From Thermomicrobiales bacterium (lineage in GTDB: Bacteria > Chloroflexota > Chloroflexia > Thermomicrobiales > CFX8), in assembly GCA_023954495.1 (NCBI GenBank), contig JAMLIA010000020.1, positions 1 to 48,124 on the forward strand: DNA of 48,124 bases, written 5' to 3'. Shown piece by piece: positions 1-8,297 of the stretch (position 1 is its first letter; every line of letters starts with the position of its first letter). The translations under genes were made by a program, and so were the position numbers. The notes beneath the pieces were generated by a model. That model was not told the origin of the DNA. It ran no database searches and saw only the letters and a list, made by a program, of their open reading frames with translations.

Positions 1-18
1 ATCTGTGACATCATGCGG

Positions 19-1533
19 CTAGTATGCGCCACGAGCAGTCAGGATGGCTGGAATTGTGCGCAGCATGATCGTGATATCCAGCCACGGCGACCAGTTCTCC
101 GCGTAATACAGGTCCAGCCGTACCATCTCGTCGAAAGTCAGATTGCTGCGACCCGACACCTGCCACAGACCGGTCAGTCCAGGTGTCACCAGTAAGCGCC
201 CGTGGTGCCACTCGTCGTACCCGGCCACCTCGGCCGGCACCGGCGGACGCGGACCGACGACGCTCATTTCGCCCTTGAGCACATTGAAGAACTGCGGTAA
301 CTCATCGAGGCTGGTACGCCGCAGAATCTTGCCAACCCGCGTCCGACGCGGATCATCCTTCAGCTTGGTCAGGCGGCTGTCCGCGTTATGCGCCTTCTGC
401 AATTCGGACTGCTGCTGTTCCGCGTCGCGCACCATTGTTCGGAACTTGTAGCAGACGAAGTGGCGACCATTGCGCCCGACGCGGACCTGCCGGAACAGAA
501 CAGGCCCTGGTGAGTCGACCCGAATCGCCAGCACCATCAGCGCCATCGGAATAGCGCCAATCACGAGCACCACCGATGAAACAAGCAGATCAATCGCCCG
601 CTTCAACGCGTAATTGAATCCAGCAATCTCAGCCGGCTTCAGCGCAATCAGCGGCAGACCAGCGACATCGTGAATGTTCACCCGATCCATCGCCAGCTCA
701 AAGAGGTCCGGCACAAGCTTGAACTCAACATCCGCCGCCCGACATTGATTCACGATGCCCATGATGCGAGCCTGCGACGTCGTCGGCAGGGCGATGATGA
801 CCTCATCAACGTCGTATTCGCGCACCAGCGCGCCAACGTCTCTTTCGACTCCCAGGTAGCGCGGTCGAATGACGCGGCGGTCAGTCGCAATCGCCCAGTC
901 ATCGGGCGGCGGCTCCTCGTCGACGAACCCGACCACCTGGTAGCCCAGCCGGGGCTGGCTCAGCAGCCACTGCATCAGGCGCTCGCCCGCGCGGCCTGCT
1001 CCAATGATCAGCACCTTGTCGACGCCGATACCGCGCATCCAAAGCCGTTCACGCGCGAAGCGCAAGAGCAGCCGTTTCCCGACTAGCAGGGCAATGATCA
1101 GCAGCCAGGCGTAGATAAAGAGCAAACGCGATGGGTAGAAGCGCTGCAGGAATGAATAGAGTACGACCAGCGCCATTGCCGTGGTAACGCCATTGGCTAT
1201 AGAAATCGCTTCGTCCAGGAACGTCGTCCAGCGCGGTTGACGATAGATCTTCCGCACGTGGAAGATCGCCACAATCAGAACCACAAGCATGAACACTTTG
1301 GAGAGGAAGAAGGAAAACGGTTGATACGCCCACGGCAGCACTTCGCCGCCGACATGCATGGAGTAGCGCAACCAGTACGCTGCGTAAAAGCCCACGAAGA
1401 CGAGTGCGGCGTCGGAAATGATCCGAGCCAGTACGACCAGCCAATACGGCGAGTCTCCGACCGTCCGCTGAGTGCGGGCCGGGTTCACTGCCAAGGAGAT
1501 CAGTGTCCCTCTGTCAAGCCGTCCGCTCGCCAC
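19..1533 (-). CDS. Exopolysaccharide polyprenyl glycosylphosphotransferase (WcaJ/CpsE type)
   Basis: Predicted membrane enzyme that moves a sugar-1-phosphate from a nucleotide sugar to undecaprenyl phosphate, the first step of exopolysaccharide repeat-unit assembly. Visible in the 504 residues: four hydrophobic segments (about 30-56, 73-92, 112-130, 137-152), a Rossmann-like middle domain starting at [10 protein letters not shown] (174-183), and a C-terminal bacterial sugar transferase domain from KRAIDLL (311) with FRTM (365-368), [18 protein letters not shown] (404-421), VVGPRPP (425-431) and [13 protein letters not shown] (451-463). The length is normal for the family. The GTG start at 1531-1533 follows a GAAGG Shine-Dalgarno. 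The stop lies 19 bases from the window edge, so the gene is complete. gmd about 5 kb away fits a polysaccharide role. The sugar specificity cannot be read. Confidence 0.93.
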   Translation of the reverse strand: MASGRLDRGTLISLAVNPARTQRTVGDSPYWLVVLARIISDAALVFVGFYAAYWLRYSMHVGGEVLPWAYQPFSFFLSKVFMLVVLIVAIFHVRKIYRQPRWTTFLDEAISIANGVTTAMALVVLYSFLQRFYPSRLLFIYAWLLIIALLVGKRLLLRFARERLWMRGIGVDKVLIIGAGRAGERLMQWLLSQPRLGYQVVGFVDEEPPPDDWAIATDRRVIRPRYLGVERDVGALVREYDVDEVIIALPTTSQARIMGIVNQCRAADVEFKLVPDLFELAMDRVNIHDVAGLPLIALKPAEIAGFNYALKRAIDLLVSSVVLVIGAIPMALMVLAIRVDSPGPVLFRQVRVGRNGRHFVCYKFRTMVRDAEQQQSELQKAHNADSRLTKLKDDPRRTRVGKILRRTSLDELPQFFNVLKGEMSVVGPRPPVPAEVAGYDEWHHGRLLVTPGLTGLWQVSGRSNLTFDEMVRLDLYYAENWSPWLDITIMLRTIPAILTARGAY

Positions 1534-1588
1534 GTTTACCTTCGCGTAACCTTGTCAACCGGGCGGTCTCGGTGGCGTCCAGCCAGGC

Positions 1589-1597
1589 AGTATAGCA
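1589..1597 (-). promoter_or_regulatory. Extended -10 element for the sugar transferase
   Basis: On the minus strand TGCTATACT matches an extended -10 (TGnTATAAT-like), about 55 nt before the GTG start. No convincing -35 is seen. The same TGCTATACT word precedes the tRNA-Lys gene at 27161-27169, which supports its use in this genome. Confidence 0.35.
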
Positions 1598-1690
1598 TAT
1601 GACCCTGATACGCCCTGGCTCAACGTGTGCGAACGTACGCTCACCTCATCCACAAACTGACAATCCGTGCTGCCTCGCCAGCGCCTGTTC

Positions 1691-1699
1691 TGCTAGGAT
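1691..1699 (+). promoter_or_regulatory. Extended -10 element for the HIT hydrolase
   Basis: TGCTAGGAT fits the extended -10 pattern TGnTAnnnT and lies 41 nt before the GTG start at 1741. No clear -35 box is present at the usual distance. Confidence 0.33.
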
Positions 1700-1740
1700 C
1701 TGCGCGGCGATCCTGTATGAATCATAGCGGAGGAAAGCGC

Positions 1741-2589
1741 GTGGAGCGCCTCTGGAGTCCGTGGCGAATGACCTACGTTGGCGGCAACAAGCAGCCCGAC
1801 TGCGTCTTCTGCAATGCGCTGACGGCGGCAGATGACCGCGAGTCGCTGGTCGTTCACCGAGGCACGAATGCGTTCATGATCCTGAACCTGTACCCGTACA
1901 ACTCCGGCCACTCGATGGTGGTGCCAAATGAGCACATCTCGGAGCTTGAGGATCTACCCGCCGCCACCCGCGATGAGATGTTCGCGCTGGCAGCAATTGC
2001 TACCGAGGCATCCCGCCGAGCGCTCGGCTGCGACGGATTCAACGTCGGCATGAATCTCGGCGCAGTCGCAGGAGCCGGCATCGCCGATCACTTGCACGTC
2101 CACGTCGTCCCACGCTGGAACGGCGATGCGAACTTCATGCCCATTGTCGGCGATACGAAGGTCTTGCCGGAGCTGCTGCCTGCGACCTACGCACGCATCC
2201 GCGGCGAGGTCGAGATCATCGTCGGCGCACGCGACGACAAGCCCATCACCCACGCCGGAGCCATTGTCATCGTGCCCGGGTCCGGTATCTTGCTTGCCGA
2301 CGCTGATCAAACGCCAGCACTCCCGACCGCCAAAATTTCCTCCACGGAGACCGCCGCTCTGACAGCGCTGCGATCTATACAGGAATCGCTGCACACCAAC
2401 GCAACGGTCGCAGGTTGGGCCGGAGTCGTGGATCACGGCGATCGACGCACGATCTATCTGCTCGCCACTGCAACCACGAACAAACAACGAGCGCTCCCGC
2501 TCGATAGCGTCACCACAACCTGGTCGGACACCGCCGAGCGACAGCTCCTGTCCGACAACGCTCCGGTTTTCAGAGTGATTGCGCAATGA
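1741..2589 (+). CDS. HIT family nucleotide hydrolase with C-terminal extension
   Basis: Histidine-triad protein of the Ap4A hydrolase/phosphorylase branch, expected to cleave dinucleoside polyphosphates or nucleotide conjugates in the cytoplasm. The start is GTG at 1741: GGAGGA sits 6 nt upstream and the protein opens with VERLWSPWRM, the usual start of this branch. CVFC (21-24) is the likely zinc pair and HLHVHVVPRW (117-126) carries the triad with catalytic His119/His121. A normal member would end near residue 165; this one is 282 residues long. The additional ~120 residues contain a hydrophobic AGAIVIVPGSGILLA stretch and a YLLATAT strand but resemble no domain I recognise. The stop overlaps the start of the SGNH gene (ATGA), so the two are probably co-translated. 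Confidence 0.9.
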   Translation: MERLWSPWRMTYVGGNKQPDCVFCNALTAADDRESLVVHRGTNAFMILNLYPYNSGHSMVVPNEHISELEDLPAATRDEMFALAAIATEASRRALGCDGFNVGMNLGAVAGAGIADHLHVHVVPRWNGDANFMPIVGDTKVLPELLPATYARIRGEVEIIVGARDDKPITHAGAIVIVPGSGILLADADQTPALPTAKISSTETAALTALRSIQESLHTNATVAGWAGVVDHGDRRTIYLLATATTNKQRALPLDSVTTTWSDTAERQLLSDNAPVFRVIAQ

Positions 2590-3585
2590 GCCGTCGCGCA
2601 ATGCTCCTGGACAATCGCGCTGCTGCGTTGTCGTCACCGCGCCAGCCACTGACATAGCCTGGAGGCAGCATCGGCCGGCGCATACATCGCGCTTGGTGAC
2701 TCGATCGCGTTCGGCACCGGCTCCAGCCTGCCCCGAACGCGCGGCTACGTGGCGCTGGTCCATGACCTGCTCACGCAGCACGACGGCACGGAGATCTCGC
2801 TCAACAACCTGAGCCGTCCCGGCGAGACAGCCGATTCCTTCCAGAACAATGGTCAGCTGGCCCAGTTGCAGAACCTGATCACTCAGCTAGCCGACGCTGG
2901 CACACCGATCGCCGCTGCCACCCTCTCGCTCGGTGGCAACGAGATGCTTGACGCGCAGGGCGAAGACGCGACCGCGCGCCAGTCGCAGCTCGACGCATTC
3001 AGCACCTCCTACCCCGCCGCCCTCGCTGAAATTCGTAACCTGGTCGGCGAGCGGGTGACAATCGTCGTCACCACCTATTACGACCTGACGAGTGGCAATC
3101 CGAACGAACCGCAGTCCGATGCCTGGTGGGTGCAGCAGTTCAACGACATCATCAAGCAATCTGCGGCTGCATCAAACGCACAAGTAGCTGATGTCGCCAC
3201 CGTATTCGAGGACCACATCGCCGACTTCACCCTCTGGCCAATCGACGTACATCCGAACAACGCCGGGCACATAGCCATCGCGAACGAAGTCTGGCGCGCG
3301 TTTGGCATCGACACCGTCACGCCAACGATCGACCTGGCGCCTACCATCGACGCATCTCGGTCAACGCCATCAATCCACTTCACTGGCACGGATGACACCG
3401 GCATCGTAGACATCACCATCAGCGCCGAATTCGCAACCACCTACGGCCCGTTTTCCACCGACGAGAGTGCGTACGTCGTACTGATCATCGTTTCCGATGG
3501 CTCGCAGCAAGCGCAGGTCACTGTCGAAGCACGCGACGCAGCCGGAAATGTGTCGACCGCATCAACCACCGTCCGGATCCCCTGA
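2586..3585 (+). CDS. Secreted SGNH/GDSL hydrolase, 5' end frame-disrupted
   Basis: SGNH esterase/lipase family. As read, the longest frame opens at GTG 2749, but this excludes the catalytic serine: in the same frame, codons from about 2689 read AYIALGDSIAFGTG, the GDS block I, after an in-frame TGA at about 2650. The other blocks are intact: LNNLSRPGET (Gly block), LSLGGNEM in place of GxND, and IDVHPN with the DxxH pair. The C-terminal ~80 residues look like an Ig-like beta domain (DAAGNVSTASTTV). Upstream, switching among three frames from ATG 2586 gives MSRRAML, then TIALL, then VVVTAPATDIA, then EAASAG, which reads as a signal peptide. At least three indels are therefore inferred between 2608 and 2665. 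The ATG overlaps the HIT stop. Either sequence errors or a recently broken gene. Confidence 0.75.
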
Positions 3586-3592
3586 CGCGGTC

Positions 3593-4927
3593 TCACTCGC
3601 GAATCAGCGAGATATCCCCGATCGGTGCCTCAAATTGCGCGGCAAGGTGCGCGATCGGACACTCAAAGCAACGCAACTCCCGACAGCCGTTCCGTCCGAT
3701 CTGGTGCAGTCCCTGCACCTCAATCGCCCGCTTGACGACAAACGGCATGTCCCCGCAGATCTGCTGCAACGTTTGCCGGGCGATCACATCGTCGGGTCGC
3801 CCCGGCATTGTCTCCCAGACCTCGCCGATGCGCTCTGACAGCCCCTGCTCGCCCATCACGTCGGCATACGCCGCCAGGAACGGAGCGATGACATTGACCG
3901 CGATCTGGTCGGCGCGCGACTGACCCAGACGCGGTGACGCCAAGCGCAACCATCGCCGCCAGGCATCCGGGCGCTCCAGAGGGACACTAAGCACGGTCGC
4001 CAGCAACCCATCGCCCGCAGAAGAGCGCATGCAATCAGCAAACGACGCGAGACGACGCACCGGATGGTTCGTCGGACGAACCCGGTTCAGCTCCCAGACA
4101 GCATCGTCCACGCTCGCCAAGTGCCATTCGGCCATCAAGCGCATGCCCGCAGACTCAACAGTTTGCACCTCATCTGCGCTGAGATCAGCCGTTGCCGCAT
4201 GTTGCGGCGTGAGCGGCAGGAATCCACCGACACCAAGCAATACGCCGCGAACTGCGTCGCCTCCCGCCGCCGCTGCGCGCTCCAGCATCGGTAACGGCAG
4301 CCGATCGGCAACGGCGGCCATACCGGCCCGATTCTGCGACAGCCCCAGTGCATCCAGCATCCCGCGCTTGAGCACCTCACCGGCTGTCTCGTCCTCCAGA
4401 GCCTGCCGAAACGCCAGCCGCTTCGCCGTCATCCTGCGCCAGCCCTCGCGGGCCAGCAGCTCATGCACGACCTGCTCCCGCCCGCCGGCCAGCGTCGGCA
4501 GGCACGGACGCGAGCCAGTTGGGCCTAGCACGACCGACCGAATATCGACGCGCATCTGCTCAATTGGCGCGGTCAGGAAGTCGCCCAGGCGAACCGTTGG
4601 AATTGCCACGCCGCGTGGGCCACACGCGCCGACCGCGTCATACTCAAGCACGACATGCAGGACAACATCGTCGTATGCCGGATCGCTCTCGTGGCCGTGT
4701 CGCCACCAGTCCGACGACCGCAAATGCAGCTCGACCGATCCGCGAACGAGTCTGTCGTCGATCTCCAGCATGGCATCCCGAAAATCCGGACCGTTCGAAA
4801 ACGTCCAGACGCCGCGATAGACGACCCGCAGACGACCGCCTTCGACCGTCCGCATCTCGTCCGCGAACATCCCTTCCTGCCACGCCCGTGCCAGGATCGC
4901 CTCGGTCAGGCCACGCTCTTCGCCCAC
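3593..4927 (-). CDS. DUF2851 family protein
   Basis: Conserved protein of unknown biochemical role, found in Bacteroidota and Chloroflexota. The 444 residues show the family signature: [18 protein letters not shown] followed by [23 protein letters not shown] (about residues 35-80), then [12 protein letters not shown], and a C-terminal cysteine cluster ([15 protein letters not shown]) that could bind a metal. The N-terminal half resembles a restriction-nuclease-like fold by eye, which is only an impression. It is convergent with the SGNH gene, whose stop lies 7 bp away. The gene is divergent from gmd. No function is assigned beyond family membership. Confidence 0.85.
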   Translation of the reverse strand: MGEERGLTEAILARAWQEGMFADEMRTVEGGRLRVVYRGVWTFSNGPDFRDAMLEIDDRLVRGSVELHLRSSDWWRHGHESDPAYDDVVLHVVLEYDAVGACGPRGVAIPTVRLGDFLTAPIEQMRVDIRSVVLGPTGSRPCLPTLAGGREQVVHELLAREGWRRMTAKRLAFRQALEDETAGEVLKRGMLDALGLSQNRAGMAAVADRLPLPMLERAAAAGGDAVRGVLLGVGGFLPLTPQHAATADLSADEVQTVESAGMRLMAEWHLASVDDAVWELNRVRPTNHPVRRLASFADCMRSSAGDGLLATVLSVPLERPDAWRRWLRLASPRLGQSRADQIAVNVIAPFLAAYADVMGEQGLSERIGEVWETMPGRPDDVIARQTLQQICGDMPFVVKRAIEVQGLHQIGRNGCRELRCFECPIAHLAAQFEAPIGDISLIRE

Positions 4928-5023
4928 CTGTATGACCTTCGTTCATTTGGATTCGTCTGCGGCGCAGTCTATCATCGGTTGCTGGCAGACTTGCCAACAG
5001 ACGCGAGCAAAGGACACAGCGGA

Positions 5024-6028
<1,005 letters not shown>

Positions 6029-6060
6029 TCCGCAACCCCGCCACCTACGACATGATTGCA

Positions 6061-6100
6061 GAAGACCGCGTCGGCCAATTGACGCGGTCTTCCGGTTTTT
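6061..6100 (+). terminator. Rho-independent terminator of gmd
   Basis: Perfect 12-bp stem GAAGACCGCGTC/GACGCGGTCTTC around an 8-nt loop, followed within 3 nt by a run of five T. It sits 33 bp after the gmd stop. Confidence 0.85.
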
Positions 6101-6249
6101 GCGCTCGCGTTCGCGCGCACCTCAATGGAATATCAACGCCAAGGGCAACGTAACGCCGGAGGGTTCCGCATCCGCGCCCGCTGCCAGGATGAGTAGTCGG
6201 CCGCACCGTTTCTGTCATGACGGTAGCTTGCTCTCCTCTGGCACCTTGA

Positions 6250-6345
6250 GTAGTCGACCGCAGTGAAAGTGTCGGGAGCGGCAGGCCGCGCCGAATCCTG
6301 TCATTTCACGCCCGGAGGGCACCCGGCAGCGAGAATCTCCCCGGC
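6250..6345 (+). repeat. Dispersed repeat, variant B
   Basis: Core cctgtcatttcacgcccgg followed by a cacccggcagcgagaatct segment. It matches the copy at 45290-45361 position by position with scattered substitutions. The 5' part (CCGCAGTGAAAGTGTCGG) is shared with the copies near 45480 and 46220. Confidence 0.65.
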
Positions 6346-6384
6346 CCGAAACAGACGAGTGCGGCCGCGCCCCAATCCCTTCCT

Positions 6385-6420
6385 CTGTCATCCTGAACGG
6401 AGTGAAGGATCCATTCCTCC
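6385..6420 (+). repeat. Dispersed repeat, forward copy
   Basis: ctgtcatcctgaacggag plus tgaaggatcc: a diverged forward copy that is inverted relative to the next copy 20 bp downstream. Pairing of the two would give a long imperfect hairpin. Confidence 0.6.
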
Positions 6421-6439
6421 TCGTATGGCTGCCTCAAAC

Positions 6440-6476
6440 GGGTGGGAGATTTCTCACTGCGGTTCGAAATGACAGG
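6440..6476 (-). repeat. Dispersed repeat, reverse copy
   Basis: Minus-strand copy. Its 33 bp at 6444-6476 are identical to 45384-45416 in the second island, about 39 kb away. Confidence 0.8.
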
Positions 6477-6581
6477 GTTCGGGGATGGCTGTCGAATCGG
6501 ACGGCTCGACAAGCGGGAACTGCCGGCCGCTCACTCCCCCTGTCCAGCATAAAGTTCCTGGCGCGGCAGACTGCCCCTTGT

Positions 6582-6645
6582 CCTGTCATCTCGAGCCGCA
6601 GTGACAGATCTCCCACCCGCCCGCCTCAGTCCAGATCGGAAGAGC
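6582..6645 (+). repeat. Dispersed repeat, long forward copy
   Basis: Starts cctgtcatctcgagccgcag and continues through gatctcccacccg to a tcggaagag tail. The same core and tail recur at 46265-46327, so the homologous unit here is at least 60 bp. Confidence 0.75.
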
Positions 6646-6697
6646 ACCCCCCTCAGCCGCAACGGGTCAATCGCTCGATCCACATTTCATTGACTGC

Positions 6698-6726
6698 TTG
6701 ACAAAGGCGAACAGCCGTTCTACTAT
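6698..6726 (+). promoter_or_regulatory. Sigma-70 type promoter of the small membrane protein gene
   Basis: A perfect TTGACA (-35) at 6698-6703, an exactly 17-bp spacer, and TACTAT (-10, 4 of 6) at 6721-6726. This is the clearest promoter in the window. Transcription would start near 6733, about 44 nt before the ATG at 6777. Confidence 0.8.
6709..6720. promoter_or_regulatory. Candidate LexA (SOS) operator inside the promoter spacer
   Basis: GAACAGCCGTTC is the GAAC-N4-GTTC core bound by LexA in Firmicutes and Actinobacteria. It lies wholly between the -35 and -10 boxes, where repressor binding would block RNA polymerase. Whether LexA of this lineage reads this core is not known from the sequence. 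Confidence 0.5.
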
Positions 6727-6736
6727 GTACGTACAT
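6725..6736. promoter_or_regulatory. 12-bp perfect palindrome at the promoter
   Basis: ATGTACGTACAT, overlapping the end of the -10 box and the expected start site. It is followed by two direct TTTGTTC words at 6736-6742 and 6749-6755. It could be a second operator; no regulator is identified. Confidence 0.35.
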
Positions 6737-6776
6737 TTGTTCGGCTCGTTTGTTCTAAGGTCAAGGAGTCACCGAA

Positions 6777-6968
6777 ATGTCGCAGCAGATGACCCGCCAG
6801 ATCGCTCTCATGACCATCTTCGCCACCTGCATTCTGATCGTAGCCCTGCTGGTCGGCTTCGGCCTCGGCGCGAACGCCGACGCCGCGCTCTCGCAGGCCG
6901 CACCGCTCGCCATCATTTGCGGCATCGCCGCCGCTGTCCTTCTGATCGAGCCGACCCGCTCGCGATAG
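6777..6968 (+). CDS. Small two-helix membrane protein, possibly SOS-regulated
   Basis: 63 residues, not recognised as a named family. Two hydrophobic segments are evident: about 9-31 (ALMTIFATCILIVALLVGFG) and 40-58 (AAPLAIICGIAAAVLLIEP), joined by a short polar turn, with a basic tail TRSR. AAGGAG at 6763-6768 is 8 nt before the ATG, an excellent ribosome site. A consensus promoter with a LexA-like operator precedes it, and there is no close downstream partner, so it is probably a single-gene transcript. SOS-induced small membrane proteins in other bacteria delay division (YneA, SidA) or depolarise membranes (TisB). Such a role is an inference from the operator alone. Confidence 0.7.
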   Translation: MSQQMTRQIALMTIFATCILIVALLVGFGLGANADAALSQAAPLAIICGIAAAVLLIEPTRSR

Positions 6969-7239
6969 TTATCGGTCGAGCAACGGCTAAGGCGGTACTT
7001 GAAAGGTGCGTGTGCAACATCGAACGCCACTGCATTTCCTACCGTGCGAACCGTCATAAACGCACCGCGCCGTCCTACGGCCAGCCAGCACACCGAGCAG
7101 CAGCCACACCACGAATGGCTGGTCAATCCGCCGAGTCGCCAATCGCCGTATATCAAGTCGAATGCGTGCGAAACACACAAGCGTTCCCTCAGACAATCGC
7201 CGCAGTCAAACACCGCTGCCTGAAGCTATGAGGGACCCA

Positions 7240-8004
7240 ATGCCTCACATTCGCGCACACAATGACGTACGATGGACGCTCTTGCTAGTGGCGCTCGCGA
7301 CCCTTTTGACTGCCGCCTGTGGAAGCAACACGCCCGGCAACCAATCAGCTCCAGCACCATCAATCCCGACCGGATCGAGCGCGGGCTCCACGCAAACCAG
7401 CGCCGCTGCCACCACGGAGCCAACATTCACCCAGAACGAGCCTCTGACGATCGACATCTCGTCGCAAGAGGATCCGCCGACCGATCCCGCAATGCTGGTC
7501 AGTTTCTCCGAGCTTGTCATCTCTGGCATAGTCACGGATTTCTTGCCGCCAATGTGGACAACCCCTGATGGCGTACGCCCTGAAAACGTGCTGGACAGAG
7601 CTGCGAATCCTGGAACCATCCTGACTCCAGTGGTGATTGAGCTCGATGCCGATCCGTACTTGGACGTTACTAACCAATTTGACGGCTCACATTCAGTCGT
7701 TATCTTTGTCGAAGGCGGAACGCTGGATGGTGTGACCATTCAACACAATGGCCGATACTTCCACTACGAGTCAGGTGATCACGTTGTCGTAGGGCTGATT
7801 CCCATAGATAGCCCATTTCCTGTCGCAGCCTACGGGCGAGCATTCACCTCTATGATCCCTGACGGCTTCAGCACAGCCTGGTTGCCGACCGCACGCTACG
7901 TCCTTGGGGGTGGCCTCGCGAAGAACGGTCCGATCGTCCTCAATCGAGACGAGTTCTTCGCTCAGCTGGATTCCGCTATCACGGACCGCACCTTGAACCC
8001 ATAG
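7240..8004 (+). CDS. Putative lipoprotein of unknown function
   Basis: 254 residues from ATG 7240 (GAGGG upstream; ATG 7228 in the same frame is an alternative). The N-terminus is a lipoprotein signal: basic HIRAHNDVRW, hydrophobic TLLLVALATLLTAAC, with LTAAC as lipobox. A Ser/Pro/Thr/Ala-rich linker of ~45 residues follows. The mature domain from about residue 75 (DISSQEDPPTDPAMLVSFSELV) has many beta-type strands, including SHSVVIFVEGGTLDGV and GDHVVVGLIPI. No catalytic motif is visible. It probably sits on the outer face of the cytoplasmic membrane. No operon partner is clear. Confidence 0.75.
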   Translation: MPHIRAHNDVRWTLLLVALATLLTAACGSNTPGNQSAPAPSIPTGSSAGSTQTSAAATTEPTFTQNEPLTIDISSQEDPPTDPAMLVSFSELVISGIVTDFLPPMWTTPDGVRPENVLDRAANPGTILTPVVIELDADPYLDVTNQFDGSHSVVIFVEGGTLDGVTIQHNGRYFHYESGDHVVVGLIPIDSPFPVAAYGRAFTSMIPDGFSTAWLPTARYVLGGGLAKNGPIVLNRDEFFAQLDSAITDRTLNP

Positions 8005-8102
8005 GCAATCCACGCGACGACAAATGAATGCCCTTGTCGCACTTCAAATTCCTCGCAACTCACCCCGTCAACACACGACAAACCGCGTCGGCTGTGGCTC
8101 AA

Positions 8103-8132
8103 TTGACGATGGTTCGCTGCGCGTGGTAGCGT
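8103..8132 (+). promoter_or_regulatory. Possible promoter of the argG leader transcript
   Basis: TTGACG at 8103-8108, an 18-bp spacer, and TAGCGT at 8127-8132 preceded by TGG (extended -10 pattern). The -10 is poor (3 of 6), but the position, about 40 nt before the leader ORF, is suitable. Confidence 0.35.
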
Positions 8133-8170
8133 CAGCGGGGCGTTTTACGGCTCGAATCGGAGCGTGGATC

Positions 8171-8269
8171 GTGAATCAACGCAAACTCAGACGCAACGAT
8201 CGCCGCAGGATCAGGAGGCGCATAGCCTCGCCGTCCCGTGTGGAAGGCATGCCCGTCATTGCTCACTGA
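8171..8269 (+). CDS. Arginine-rich leader peptide upstream of argG (candidate)
   Basis: A 32-codon ORF starting GTG at 8171, with GGAG at 8159-8162 eight nt upstream, ending at TGA 8267-8269, 28 nt before the argG ATG. Ten residues are arginine, nine of them within the first 17 codons, including two triplets (RRR, RRR). Four of the ten are AGA/AGG codons, which the surrounding genes rarely use. The following gene makes the direct precursor of arginine, so ribosome stalling on arginine codons could report charged tRNA-Arg and control argG translation. No terminator or clear anti-Shine-Dalgarno hairpin is visible; GAGGC/GCCTC at 8215-8229 is the only good stem. Out-of-frame GC-rich DNA is often arginine-rich, so coincidence is possible. 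Confidence 0.4.
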   Translation: MNQRKLRRNDRRRIRRRIASPSRVEGMPVIAH

Positions 8270-8297
8270 GGTATGGAGTTGAAGGAGTCCCGTTTCG

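Larger units (their letters stand above)
6101..6697. other. Gene-free repeat island 1
   Basis: About 600 bp between the gmd terminator and the next promoter without a credible gene. It holds at least four copies of a dispersed repeat family (listed separately), in both orientations, plus a shared upstream word, 'tcgaccgcagtgaaagtgtc' near 6254, which recurs in altered form near 45480. Open frames here are read-through of these repeats. Confidence 0.7.

Noticed and set aside
1954-2781. Long minus-strand open frame opposite the HIT gene
   Set aside because: Arg/Gly/Asp-rich shadow of a GC-rich coding region. It has no family motifs, and the plus-strand HIT triad is unambiguous.
4655-5023. Upstream extension of GDP-mannose dehydratase
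   Set aside because: It is antisense to DUF2851. The Rossmann motif position and a ribosome site support TTG 5024.
6633-6647. AGATCGGAAGAGCAC, identical to the start of a common sequencing adapter
   Set aside because: The paralogous repeat copy near 46311-46327 has the same tcggaagag tail in aligned position with different flanks, so the match is best explained by the natural repeat.
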